DNA of 28,476 bases from a virus. Both the position numbers and the translations under genes were made by a program. Position 1 is the stretch's first letter; each line of letters starts with the position of its first letter. The stretch is taken from positions 1 through 28,476 of IMG/VR virus record IMGVR_UViG_3300034062_001207; one strand, 5' to 3'. Under the pieces are notes generated by a model, which saw only the letters and a list, made by a program, of their open reading frames with translations, did not search any database and was not told where the DNA came from. Shown one piece after another: positions 16,357 through 22,350 of the stretch.

Positions 16357-16510
16357 TTTCGCCCGTTAAGGCAATTAGATAACAAAGGTAACTGATCAAT
16401 GACCACCCACTAAACTGCATCGCGTGGTGAGCATCGTTGTAAATCAAACAAAGTGCCGACACGAATACAAAACAAGCGACTAAAAAAGCGAATACGTGGC
16501 TCAACTTCAT
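16340..16510 (-). CDS. Small two-helix membrane protein
   Basis: A 56-residue frame shorter than usual annotation cut-offs. The ATG at 16508-16510 sits in an ATGA overlap with the upstream gene's stop, a strong sign of a real coupled gene. The first segment (about 5-23, HVFAFLVACFVFVSALCLIY) and the second (about 36-50, WSLISYLCYLIAL) are both hydrophobic, separated by NDAHHAMQFSG. This predicts a small inner-membrane protein with two helices. Such phage miniproteins may act in superinfection exclusion or in lysis control, but nothing here decides that. The 3' end overlaps the next gene by 17 nt. Confidence 0.65.
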   Translation of the reverse strand: MKLSHVFAFLVACFVFVSALCLIYNDAHHAMQFSGWSLISYLCYLIALTGENGDNG

Positions 16511-16746
16511 TTTCTTTTGCGTTTAGGTTTTGGTTCTATTACTCCTTGGTATTCTATTGTAGGAAGTTCAATAGGTTCGTTCGTGTTTTCGACCTCTTCC
16601 TCAAAGTATTTCCCCAAGTTCAACCCCCACTTTTGAGCCGTGTTTATGTCGGCTTCGGTCAAGTCCTCGATTTTCTTGGTTACCCGGACAGTCCCCAACT
16701 TGTACTCAACGCTTACTCCCTTATATTGGTTCTTTATCTTCAACAT
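16507..16746 (-). CDS. Small protein with basic C-terminal tail, unknown function
   Basis: 79 residues. The N-terminal half alternates basic and hydrophobic residues (MLKIKNQYKGVSVEYKLGTV), then an amphipathic helix (about 27-52), a proline-rich acidic stretch and a basic end (PKPKRKRK). The tail could bind nucleic acid. It overlaps the sigma-like gene by 26 nt and its own stop forms an ATGA junction with the small membrane protein gene. I do not recognise the family. Confidence 0.7.
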   Translation of the reverse strand: MLKIKNQYKGVSVEYKLGTVRVTKKIEDLTEADINTAQKWGLNLGKYFEEEVENTNEPIELPTIEYQGVIEPKPKRKRK

Positions 16747-17224
16747 ATTTTCTAAATTTTTGCTTCAACTCGTTAATGTAAATCAATGCGCTACTGGGGT
16801 CAATGTTAAAATGTTCGGCAAGGTCACGTTTAGTTGTTATTCCCTTGTTATAATACACTTCCCAAAGTATAGCGTCGACCCTGTCTAACGTCTTTTCAAA
16901 GTCGCTTACATCTATTTTAAGTATTAGGTTGTTCGATTGGTTATTCAGGTCGCTAATGTCAAATTCTAAGTCCACCGAGTTAACCCGTTCTTTAAGGTTC
17001 GTTTGTGAATTGTAGCGCATGAGTTCAAAGTAAATAAACCCAAAGGCTAAACGTTCTATTTCGTCTTCTTGTATGGTGTCCGCCTTACCCACTAAGTACA
17101 AATAGGACGATGATACTAAACTTTCAGGCTCAATAGATTTCTTTAACTGCGTTATTCGTCTTTTCGCAGCACTCACCAACAGCGTATAATTGTCAGTATA
17201 GAATTTATCTATTAAACTCCGCAT
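16721..17224 (-). CDS. Sigma-factor-like / HTH protein at head of late operon
   Basis: 167 residues. The first 95 residues are helical (FYTDNYTLLVSAAKRRITQL near 8-27, then LVSSSYLYLVG and ERLAFGFIYFELMRYNSQT), with the layout of a sigma-70 region 2 in small phage sigma-like proteins. The C-terminus has a helix-turn-helix, TTKRDLAEHFNIDPSSALIY (about 130-149), followed by a basic helix (ELKQKFRKYV), as region 4 would have. I know similar layouts from Bacteroidota phages, but sequence similarity to classic sigma factors is weak. It lies three genes downstream of the late promoter and upstream of terminase and virion genes, which would suit a late-gene activator. A simple HTH regulator is the alternative. 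Confidence 0.5.
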   Translation of the reverse strand: MRSLIDKFYTDNYTLLVSAAKRRITQLKKSIEPESLVSSSYLYLVGKADTIQEDEIERLAFGFIYFELMRYNSQTNLKERVNSVDLEFDISDLNNQSNNLILKIDVSDFEKTLDRVDAILWEVYYNKGITTKRDLAEHFNIDPSSALIYINELKQKFRKYVEDKEPI

Positions 17225-17411
17225 ACCACGTTAAAAAGTCCTTAGCGTAAATCCGTCTTTGTACCGATGAACACATACAATACGTGATTTTCCTTGTAGG
17301 GTTGTATATATTCCAAACGTCCCTACATCTAACGGCTGTAACCTTGCTCACCTTCCCAGTGTTGAATTCGTCGTATAACGTCTCGAATAGGCTTATCTCC
17401 TGCGCATCCAT
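17205..17411 (-). CDS. Small basic protein of unknown function
   Basis: 68 residues, with the order helix (EISLFETLYDEFNTG), then VTAVRCRDVWNIYN, then ITYCMCSSVQRRIYAKDFL. Three cysteines lie in CR and CMC contexts, but there is no regular metal-binding pattern. The gene overlaps the upstream membrane protein gene by 19 nt and the sigma-like gene downstream by 20 nt, consistent with a coupled early part of the late operon. No family recognised. Confidence 0.68.
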   Translation of the reverse strand: MDAQEISLFETLYDEFNTGKVSKVTAVRCRDVWNIYNPTRKITYCMCSSVQRRIYAKDFLTWYAEFNR

Positions 17412-17650
17412 CCTTCGTGAAGCATTTGTAAGACGAAAGTAATGAATGAGGCAATGACCGCCTTTTCAAAGGACCAAGTCAAAGCAAGTGCAGACCAAAA
17501 TGTACAACATTGCCAACACTCCAACGAGCCGAAGACGTACTCAATAAGGTCGTTAGGCTTAAACTTACTATACAACCAATCTGCAAAGTACTTGAAAGGC
17601 TCAAACTCCTGAATGAACCATCCTAAAGCAATTAAAAAGATATATTCCAT
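17393..17650 (-). CDS. Small membrane protein with CWQCCTFW motif
   Basis: 85 residues and the first gene behind the late promoter. Hydrophobic segments: about 2-15 (EYIFLIALGWFIQ) and about 49-75 (CTFWSALALTWSFEKAVIAS). The motif ECWQCCTFWSAL resembles the 'C..C..FW' pattern of small phage and mobile-element membrane proteins (DUF1360-like), which I know as a pattern but not as a function. The C-terminus is basic (EGWMRRR). The start is 10 nt or so after the predicted transcription start, so the leader is very short. No Shine-Dalgarno sequence is visible. Confidence 0.72.
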   Translation of the reverse strand: MEYIFLIALGWFIQEFEPFKYFADWLYSKFKPNDLIEYVFGSLECWQCCTFWSALALTWSFEKAVIASFITFVLQMLHEGWMRRR

Positions 17651-17666
17651 GTGGTTAATTTTTAGT

Positions 17667-17696
17667 CAAATATACGATTATTTTTTAACCAACAAA
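17667..17696 (-). promoter_or_regulatory. Late-operon promoter (TTTG-N18-TATATTTG)
   Basis: On the minus strand, TTTG (17696-17693), an 18-nt spacer and TATATTTG (17674-17667) match the Bacteroidota housekeeping promoter closely. Transcription would begin near 17660, about 10 nt before the ATG at 17650. The -33 TTTG is made from the T-tract of the terminator just upstream. Confidence 0.82.
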
Positions 17697-17720
17697 AAAA
17701 CCCCGTTACTCTTCGGGGTT
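17691..17720 (-). terminator. Rho-independent terminator of the recombination operon
   Basis: Minus strand: AACCCCG, an 8-nt loop, CGGGGTT, then a T-tract. The stem is 17699-17705 with 17714-17720. The stop codon of the preceding 41-residue gene (17706-17708) lies inside the hairpin loop, so translation to the end would compete with hairpin formation. Confidence 0.86.
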
Positions 17721-17831
17721 CAGTCGCTCGAAAGCTGGTAATTGAAAGATGAAACGGGTGTAATCGGTTTTAGTCCGTCTTTGACTACGATATTTGACAT
17801 GGTTCTTGTCAATTGGTTTCCTGCGCTTCAT
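17706..17831 (-). CDS. Very basic 41-residue protein
   Basis: The frame could start further upstream (ATG at 17891, 61 residues), but that would overlap the previous gene by more than 80 nt. The internal ATG at 17829-17831 gives MKRRKPIDKNHVKYRSQRRT and a 23-nt overlap, in line with neighbouring junctions. The first half is strongly basic; the end is AFERLNPEE. The stop codon lies in the loop of the terminator hairpin. It may bind nucleic acid. No family recognised. Confidence 0.5.
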   Translation of the reverse strand: MKRRKPIDKNHVKYRSQRRTKTDYTRFIFQLPAFERLNPEE

Positions 17832-18069
17832 AATTTGCTTTGAATTTATCAAGGTGCATTTTAGTTGTGAAATACTGTGAATGTGTAACACTACACGAAG
17901 CGTAATTAACCGCTTCTATTGGTAAACGCTTAAATAACTCCTTATCAATAGAATATATTTTAGTTTGTTCAATCTCCATTTTTTTAGCTGTTTCAACTAA
18001 ATCTATTATTTTTTCTTCCCAAATAATATCTAAGTTTTCAACCAACCATTCTACTGCTGTCTGTTTCAT
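17809..18069 (-). CDS. Conserved small phage protein (MKQTAVEWL type)
   Basis: 86 residues. The start MKQTAVEWLVENLDIIWEEK, followed by a helix with DLVETAKKMEIEQTKIYS, is a pattern I have seen in many Flavobacteriia phages and prophages ('KQTAVEWL...L.......I..AK.ME..Q'). No function is known to me. The protein is acidic and helical. Eighty-four bases separate it from the upstream HTH gene; that gap holds a possible -7 promoter box at 18135-18142. It is followed by the basic 41-residue gene and a terminator. Confidence 0.75.
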   Translation of the reverse strand: MKQTAVEWLVENLDIIWEEKIIDLVETAKKMEIEQTKIYSIDKELFKRLPIEAVNYASCSVTHSQYFTTKMHLDKFKANYEAQETN

Positions 18070-18134
18070 CTCGTTAAAGGTTAAGTCCTATTTTTTGCCA
18101 CATATCTTAAATCGTTTTGTAATCTAAAGTACGC

Positions 18135-18142
18135 CAAAAGTA
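18135..18142 (-). promoter_or_regulatory. Possible -7 promoter box
   Basis: The minus strand reads TACTTTTG, a full match to TAnnTTTG, in the only gap (18070-18153) of this operon. No TTG or TTTG is found at the correct distance upstream, so this is a weak candidate. Confidence 0.3.
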
Positions 18143-18153
18143 TATCTTATTTG

Positions 18154-18384
18154 CTAGTTTTGGCTAAGTATGTCTTGAGCCTCGTATCTGCTATCTATTA
18201 ATGCGTGGGCGATTCTTTCTACCGTGGTCGTGTTTAGTCCGCCTTGGTTATTCAATAACTTTTTGACTTGGCTGCACTGTACTTTTGAACGCCTACAAAA
18301 AGACCTCATCGATTCATCTTCAAGACGTGACTCAACAACCTTCCGTAGAAAGTCGTTGAGCTCGGTTAGTTCTGCTATTCTCAA
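18154..18384 (-). CDS. Small HTH DNA-binding protein (Cro/XRE-like)
   Basis: 76 residues. The central region ESMRSFCRRSKVQCSQVKKL, followed by LNTTTVERIAHALI, fits an XRE-type helix-turn-helix: first helix with RSFCRR, turn, recognition helix QVKKLLN, then the third helix TVERIAHAL. The N-terminus has a short acidic helix (ELTELNDFLRKVVES). It is likely a transcription regulator of the Cro type or a control protein for this operon. It follows the OB-like gene with an ATGA overlap. There is no partner repressor in the window, so a lysogeny role cannot be claimed. Confidence 0.65.
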   Translation of the reverse strand: MRIAELTELNDFLRKVVESRLEDESMRSFCRRSKVQCSQVKKLLNNQGGLNTTTVERIAHALIDSRYEAQDILSQN

Positions 18385-18617
18385 AACGGAAGTCCTGAAG
18401 AGTTAGCAATTTTCTCGCTGGTGTTCTGCGGTTCGGGTTTAAACGGCTCTGAAACTTTAAGAGACAAAAATTGTCCTTTGTCCGTAGTCTTTACCCACCC
18501 TGCAAGGTCGTATTCAACTTCACCTACCTTAATCTTCCCTTTGTAGTCCGGATGATTATCCGCCTTTTTGTTGTTAGGGAAAAGCGTACCCGTGTTTGCT
18601 TTGTGTTCGTAACTCAT
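18381..18617 (-). CDS. Small OB-like protein with SSB-type C-terminal tip
   Basis: 78 residues. Residues about 23-55 form strands (DYKGKIKVGEVEYDLAGWVK, then GQFLSLKVSEPF) like the front half of an OB fold; the Trp after a basic or hydrophobic strand and 'G.FLSLK' are like ssDNA-binding proteins. The N-terminus MSYEHKANTGTLFPNNKK is a known start of small conserved phage proteins. The C-terminus ends SSGLPF, close to the DDLPF/DDIPF tip that bacterial SSB uses to recruit partners. The gene lies in the ERF/exonuclease operon. A mini-SSB or SSB-interacting protein is my inference; it is much shorter than normal SSB (110-180 residues). Confidence 0.55.
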   Translation of the reverse strand: MSYEHKANTGTLFPNNKKADNHPDYKGKIKVGEVEYDLAGWVKTTDKGQFLSLKVSEPFKPEPQNTSEKIANSSGLPF

Positions 18618-18643
18618 ATTTACTTGTTTTTGATTTGCTCTTT
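18611..18643. repeat. 33-bp direct repeat, copy 1
   Basis: AACTCATA, 5 variable bases, then TTGTTTTTGATTTGCTCTTT (18624-18643). The same arrangement with identical spacing recurs at 18820-18852. Both copies cover the junction between a gene start and the preceding gene's 3' end, and both encode the residues IKEQIKNK. Confidence 0.8.
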
Positions 18644-18826
18644 TATGAACTGTTTATTTATTGGGTTATTATCTAAATAATCGTATGCGTATTTAATTCC
18701 TTTCATAAATGAACTTTTTGGGTCATGCCCCTCACATCTCAATAAGTCATAAAGAAAATGTAAATCTACAACTGCGTCATGATATTCGCTTCCTTGTGGT
18801 AGTTCGTTTAATGGTTCACAACTCAT
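18620..18826 (-). CDS. Small protein of unknown function
   Basis: 68 residues: an acidic start (MSCEPLNELPQGSEYHDAVV), a helical middle and a basic end FIKEQIKNK. The C-terminal residues IKEQIKNK are the same as in the next upstream gene product, from a duplicated DNA segment across the gene junctions. It is coupled to the upstream gene by ATGA and separated from the OB-like gene by 2 nt. No family recognised. Confidence 0.68.
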   Translation of the reverse strand: MSCEPLNELPQGSEYHDAVVDLHFLYDLLRCEGHDPKSSFMKGIKYAYDYLDNNPINKQFIKEQIKNK

Positions 18827-18852
18827 AACTGTTTGTTTTTGATTTGCTCTTT
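18820..18852. repeat. 33-bp direct repeat, copy 2
   Basis: AACTCATA at 18820-18827 and TTGTTTTTGATTTGCTCTTT at 18833-18852, with the same spacing as copy 1 (18611-18643). The two copies lie 209 bp apart, close to one gene length, which suggests a junction copied by duplication or recombination. Confidence 0.8.
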
Positions 18853-19023
18853 AATTCGTTCTAAATATAAACATAGGTCCATTGCCTCTTCCTGCGCGTG
18901 TTGTAACCAATCTAAGGTTTCTAAATCGGTTCTTTCGAGGTTCGTTCCGTATTTCTCAAGTCCTCGTTCGCTTCGATCTGCGATTTGGTTTAGGACTTGG
19001 ATAACTATTCTGTCTGTCTTCAT
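18823..19023 (-). CDS. Small MazG-like / DUF5664-like protein
   Basis: 66 residues. The core ERGLEKYGTNLERTDLETLD, then WLQHAQEEAMDLCLYLERIK, matches the metal-binding helices of MazG-like or dATP/dGTP-diphosphohydrolase-type phage proteins ('YG..L.R.DL...WL.HA.EE..D...YL'). Here Glu and Asp of 'EEAMD' would bind metal. Full-length enzymes of this type hydrolyse nucleotides; at 66 residues this one carries only the core, so activity is uncertain. It is coupled by ATGA to the exonuclease gene upstream and to the small gene downstream. Nucleotide-pool control during recombination or replication is the likely theme. Confidence 0.6.
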   Translation of the reverse strand: MKTDRIVIQVLNQIADRSERGLEKYGTNLERTDLETLDWLQHAQEEAMDLCLYLERIKEQIKNKQL

Positions 19024-19691
19024 AATTTATTGATTAAGTCGTTATAGTATTCTTTCGCGTGTAACAGCTTTTCTTTCACTTGTTCGATATTCGCATCGTT
19101 TAACTCTATTTGGAACGCTCTGACGCGCTTATTTTCGCTTATGTGGCTAAATTCGTGTTTTGCTCGGACTTCGTTTTCTGTTTCTTCCGTGACATCTATC
19201 TCGAACTTCTTCCACGATGTTCTACGAATCTCGTCTTGAACAATGTCTTCGGGGGTGTCAACTAAGCAATACACTACACGGGCTTTGCTTCGTCCAGTGA
19301 GCCAACAATAACCGATCATTTGCCAAAAATAATCTTTGTTTGGTAGTTCATCCTCAAACCAAGGGAAGGTAGTACCGTCCCATGAACATTTAATATCTAT
19401 GATTTCGTCTTCAAGTATTAAGTCAGGCGTTCCCTTTACAAATTCGTTCTCGAAGTATTCCGTGTTTTTGAGCGCAAAAGGTAAATTTAGGACTTGTGAC
19501 GCCATTTCTATAGCTAGGTCTTCCTGAGTGTTGCCCTTGTCCGTGTAACGGCTTGAGAAGTCTTTTTTTATACCAAACTTTTCTTCTAACGCAAGTTCTT
19601 TTAAATACGTTTTTGCGGTTTGAGACAAGACCTCCCCTTTAGATTTAGGGGAAGTCATAATCTTACCTAACGAGCTGCAGCGAATTTTCAT
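19020..19691 (-). CDS. Recombination exonuclease (YqaJ/lambda-exo type, PD-(D/E)XK)
   Basis: 223 residues. The fold core is visible: RCSSLGKIMTSPKSKGE at the start, Glu57 in the KGNTQEDLA helix, the motif KGTPDLILEDEIIDIKCSW with Asp90 and Asp99-x-Lys101 of PD-(D/E)XK nucleases, then QMIGYCWLTGRSKARVVY (about 124-141), the classic QxxxY-type helix of this superfamily. These enzymes resect double-stranded ends 5' to 3' and hand ssDNA to an annealing protein. The partner is the ERF gene directly upstream with an ATGA overlap (19688-19691), together making a Red-like recombination pair. Confidence 0.9.
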   Translation of the reverse strand: MKIRCSSLGKIMTSPKSKGEVLSQTAKTYLKELALEEKFGIKKDFSSRYTDKGNTQEDLAIEMASQVLNLPFALKNTEYFENEFVKGTPDLILEDEIIDIKCSWDGTTFPWFEDELPNKDYFWQMIGYCWLTGRSKARVVYCLVDTPEDIVQDEIRRTSWKKFEIDVTEETENEVRAKHEFSHISENKRVRAFQIELNDANIEQVKEKLLHAKEYYNDLINKL

Positions 19692-20239
19692 AGTAGTAGT
19701 AAAGATTTGGTTTGTAAGTCCGTTAATTGAAACCCGCTTAATGCTTTCTTAAATGCTTCGGGTGTTAACTTGCCTTCCTCGATTTGGCTTAGTCCGTTCT
19801 CGAATCTTACTTGGTCAATGCTTGGTTTCGTGTTTTTAACGGTTGCACTTGCGCTGTTAGCGTCGTCGTCTTCCGCTTGTAAACTCAAAAGTGACTGCAA
19901 TGTATAGCGTCGGTAGTAAGTCACCGCAGAACCTATCTTTTGAGGGTCTTGAATCTCAGGAAGGCGCATAGTAGAACACACTTGGTCTCCGTTCTCAATG
20001 TCAATTATCAATGTACTTACAAACCCTTCCGAAATTGGTTGGATAAGTAAAAGACCGTGTTCGAGTAGCACTGGTTCAACTGTCTCAATCAATCCGTTAA
20101 TGTCGGCGTACTTGTTTTTGAAATGTGGGTTAGTAGAATTCTTAACTACCTTGCCAATCTTTTGCTTTGCAGCGTGTAGCTTCGGGTAAAGACCCGCTAC
20201 TTTTACCACCTCTTCAATGGTTTGTTCTGTTTTTTTCAT
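19688..20239 (-). CDS. erf: ERF-family single-strand annealing protein
   Basis: 183 residues. Clear ERF signatures: NPHFKNKYADINGLIETVEP (about 37-56) and IGSAVTYYRRYTLQSLLSLQ followed by AEDDDAN (about 102-128). ERF proteins bind ssDNA and anneal complementary strands in phage recombination and genome circularisation. It is the first gene after the promoter at 20262-20290, with a leader of about 16 nt, and it is coupled to the exonuclease. The C-terminal part (about 130-183) is variable and helical, ending in KSLLLL. The family call is firm. Confidence 0.95.
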   Translation of the reverse strand: MKKTEQTIEEVVKVAGLYPKLHAAKQKIGKVVKNSTNPHFKNKYADINGLIETVEPVLLEHGLLLIQPISEGFVSTLIIDIENGDQVCSTMRLPEIQDPQKIGSAVTYYRRYTLQSLLSLQAEDDDANSASATVKNTKPSIDQVRFENGLSQIEEGKLTPEAFKKALSGFQLTDLQTKSLLLL

Positions 20240-20261
20240 GTTTTTTTCTTATTAGTTTCAG

Positions 20262-20290
20262 CAAATATACGCTTTATTTTTAATTCACAA
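20262..20290 (-). promoter_or_regulatory. Promoter of the recombination operon (TTG-N18-TATATTTG)
   Basis: On the minus strand, TTG (20290-20288), an 18-nt spacer and TATATTTG (20269-20262). The -7 box is identical to that of the promoter at 17667-17674, and the spacer length is the same. Transcription would start about 20255, ahead of the ERF ATG at 20239. Confidence 0.84.
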
Positions 20291-20295
20291 CACAC

Positions 20296-20931
20296 TCAAA
20301 ACAATTTTTGTTGCGCTACGTGGTTTTTGATCCTTTCAACCGCCTTTTCAAAGTACTCTTTATCCAGTTCACAAGCGGTTAATTCGAAGCCGTATTCGTG
20401 ACAAGCTATTGCTATACTTCCACTCCCGAGGTGGGTGTCGAGGATTTTGTCTCCGTCTTTTGCTTTTTGTGTCAAAAGCCATTTATACAAACCAATCGGT
20501 TTTTGAGTTGGATGTAATTTATCACTTACAACAGCTTCACGATATAATCTTGGCACATGGTTAAAACTTGTCCAAGCCATTTCGTGCATGCTAAAATTTA
20601 CAGCATCACTTTGTTTCTTATCCCAAATAATCCAATCACGTTGAGCAGTTAAAAAATCTGTCATATAATTTCCACCCCAAATAATTTGGTTTTTTGAAAC
20701 TCTAAATAATTCATCAAAATATTCTTTTGTAGGCAATTCATCAACCCAACTATGTTCACGATATAACCTCCCAAATGGTCGCACATCAGTATCTTTACCC
20801 CATCCTTTTAAAGATTTATTTATTCCGTATGGAGGGTCAACAATAGCAAGGTCGAAGTAGTTGTCAGGGTAACGAGCCATTAACTCAATGTTGTCCTCGT
20901 TCGTGATTTGTATTTTATCTGTAATCTTCAT
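20296..20931 (-). CDS. DNA methyltransferase (N6-adenine or N4-cytosine)
   Basis: 211 residues, short but complete. Motif IV is VDPPYGINKS (DPPY 32-35), HPTQKP is at 140-145 and motif I is DTHLGSGSIAI (about 165-175). The order is beta-class, as in the fusion at 14958-16160, but there is no ParB-like domain. It would use SAM to methylate adenine or cytosine in DNA. It lies in a block with a Mom-like protein and a NinG-like protein; the start overlaps NinG's stop by 17 nt. No restriction endonuclease is adjacent, so it is probably an orphan enzyme for phage DNA protection or expression timing. Confidence 0.93.
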   Translation of the reverse strand: MKITDKIQITNEDNIELMARYPDNYFDLAIVDPPYGINKSLKGWGKDTDVRPFGRLYREHSWVDELPTKEYFDELFRVSKNQIIWGGNYMTDFLTAQRDWIIWDKKQSDAVNFSMHEMAWTSFNHVPRLYREAVVSDKLHPTQKPIGLYKWLLTQKAKDGDKILDTHLGSGSIAIACHEYGFELTACELDKEYFEKAVERIKNHVAQQKLF

Positions 20932-21439
20932 CTTTTATCTTTTTTTTATATTCAGTGATTAATTCTTTCAGTTCTTCCTTGTCCCATTTACGGGTTTGGT
21001 GGGCTATATTCTCAAGTTCTTCGTACTTAGTAACTCCGATTTTGTTTAGTAAACCATCTCGGTATGGTAACAAGTTTCCGTGTTTATGTTGGTTGCACGC
21101 CACACATTGAGCGTGGACGTTGTCCGGGTGGAACCTAACGGAAGAGTGACCGCCTGCGCTCCAAAAGTGTCCAGCGTCGTATTTTGAGCCGAGTGCATTT
21201 CCGCAACTTATACAACCTTCGTCCTGATCGCGTAACCTTACCCACTTGTTAAATACCTGCTGCGCTAATTTAAGATAGTCCGAAGTGGTTAGTAGATCTT
21301 CCTTTTGCTTTTTGACCTTTTCCTTTTTGATTTTGGCGAGGTTCTTTAGTGCTTGTTCCGTCTTTTTGCAAACATAACAGTACTTGTCTAAAGTCGAGAA
21401 TGGTGTAAAGATTTCTCCACATTTTTTACATGACTTCAT
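20915..21439 (-). CDS. ninG: NinG-like recombination protein
   Basis: 174 residues. The N-terminal zinc knuckle has CKKCGEIF and CYVCKK (Cys4, 7, 21, 24), then a basic coiled segment (KIKKEKVKKQKEDLL). The core is HNH-like: GCISCGNALGSKYDAGHFWS and FHPDNVHAQCVACNQHKHGN, with Cys76/79, His91 and Cys112/115. This is the Pfam NinG layout (lambda NinG/Rap, a structure-specific nuclease acting on recombination intermediates). Start and stop interlock with Mom-like (TAATG) and methyltransferase genes. Confidence 0.9.
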   Translation of the reverse strand: MKSCKKCGEIFTPFSTLDKYCYVCKKTEQALKNLAKIKKEKVKKQKEDLLTTSDYLKLAQQVFNKWVRLRDQDEGCISCGNALGSKYDAGHFWSAGGHSSVRFHPDNVHAQCVACNQHKHGNLLPYRDGLLNKIGVTKYEELENIAHQTRKWDKEELKELITEYKKKIKDEDYR

Positions 21440-22080
21440 TAGAATAAAGTTGTTTGAGTTGATGGAATATAACTTGCATCGTATCGTTTATTTTCACCTT
21501 TTGGGTATGGTTGCTCTTGATAGTTCAACTGACTTTTCAAGTTCTTTTGTTCTTTTTTATTTCCAGTGAAGTAAACGTATCGATGTTTACTACTTCTAAA
21601 TTTTCGATTTTTTGTATAATCTATATTTTTTTTATAATGCCTACTGTGTTTATTATTTTCTTCTCCTATATCAGTTCTTTCTTTTGTTGCTCCAGTATAA
21701 ATCCAATTTGTGGCTTGGTAAATATATCCGTTATGATTTTGTGCAGTATCAGCATAACTGACAATTATTAAACCACTTGGCAGTAATTTAAGACAACTTC
21801 CCACAAAGTAACTCAATACGTTTTTTTCAAGTCCATCATTTACGCAAAGCCTATTTAATTCGTTTACTCTTTGTGCATTGATTTCGCCACAAACACCAAT
21901 ACATAGATTTCGTGACGCAGGACTACCAAACGTGCAAACCCCAACTAAAACATTATTCTCAAATAAACCAAACGAATAAGATATACTACATAACCTTTTA
22001 GCGTAGTGCTTATATAAAAGCCATTCTTTACACAAGTAACTATCTATGCTTTTGACTTGGTATTTATCTTTGATGCTCAT
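21439..22080 (-). CDS. mom: Mom-like DNA base modification protein
   Basis: 213 residues. The pattern SFGLFENNVLVGVCTFGSPA (about 37-56), then INAQRVNELNRLCVNDG and GLIIVSYADTAQNHNGYIYQ followed by ATNWIYTG, fits the Mom family, which in phage Mu converts adenine to N6-(carbamoylmethyl)adenine and blocks many restriction enzymes. The family is related to GNAT acyltransferases. The C-terminal quarter is basic and Asn/Lys-rich (NKKEQKNLKSQLNYQEQPYP). Mu Com, the translational partner, is not seen here. The gene is the first of the modification block and joins NinG by TAATG. Base modification in this phage is inferred, not proven. Confidence 0.88.
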   Translation of the reverse strand: MSIKDKYQVKSIDSYLCKEWLLYKHYAKRLCSISYSFGLFENNVLVGVCTFGSPASRNLCIGVCGEINAQRVNELNRLCVNDGLEKNVLSYFVGSCLKLLPSGLIIVSYADTAQNHNGYIYQATNWIYTGATKERTDIGEENNKHSRHYKKNIDYTKNRKFRSSKHRYVYFTGNKKEQKNLKSQLNYQEQPYPKGENKRYDASYIPSTQTTLF

Positions 22081-22349
22081 AACAAAATTTTTAAGTCGTT
22101 TACTTGCTTTTTCAATTCTAAATTCTCGGTGTGGAGTGCGTATAGTTTCTTAATCACTTGCTTGTGGTCTTCGCAAACTCGGTAGAAGGTTAACATAGCT
22201 TCCTTGAGTTCGATTTGTCGTTCTTCCATTGGCTTAATCAGGTCAACCCGGTGCGTGTGTTTCGTCTTTAGGTCGTCAATGCTCATCGTCAAAGCCTGAT
22301 CAAGTGTGCGCAGGTTTATTTGTGCGGTTAAAATGTCGAGTTCTTTCAT
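22077..22349 (-). CDS. Coiled-coil protein of unknown function
   Basis: 90 residues, almost wholly helical and charged. Heptad-like stretches occur at both ends (MKELDILTAQINLRTLDQAL and LHTENLELKKQVNDLKILL). It lies 1 nt after the ATPase stop and couples to the Mom-like gene by ATGA. A helper of the helicase (loader or clamp) or a virion accessory are possibilities; nothing in the sequence decides between them. Confidence 0.7.
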   Translation of the reverse strand: MKELDILTAQINLRTLDQALTMSIDDLKTKHTHRVDLIKPMEERQIELKEAMLTFYRVCEDHKQVIKKLYALHTENLELKKQVNDLKILL

Positions 22350-22350
22350 A

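Noticed and set aside
17706-17891. 61-codon version of the basic gene before the terminator
   Set aside because: The upstream ATG would overlap the previous gene by more than 80 nt; the internal ATG at 17831 gives the usual short overlap.
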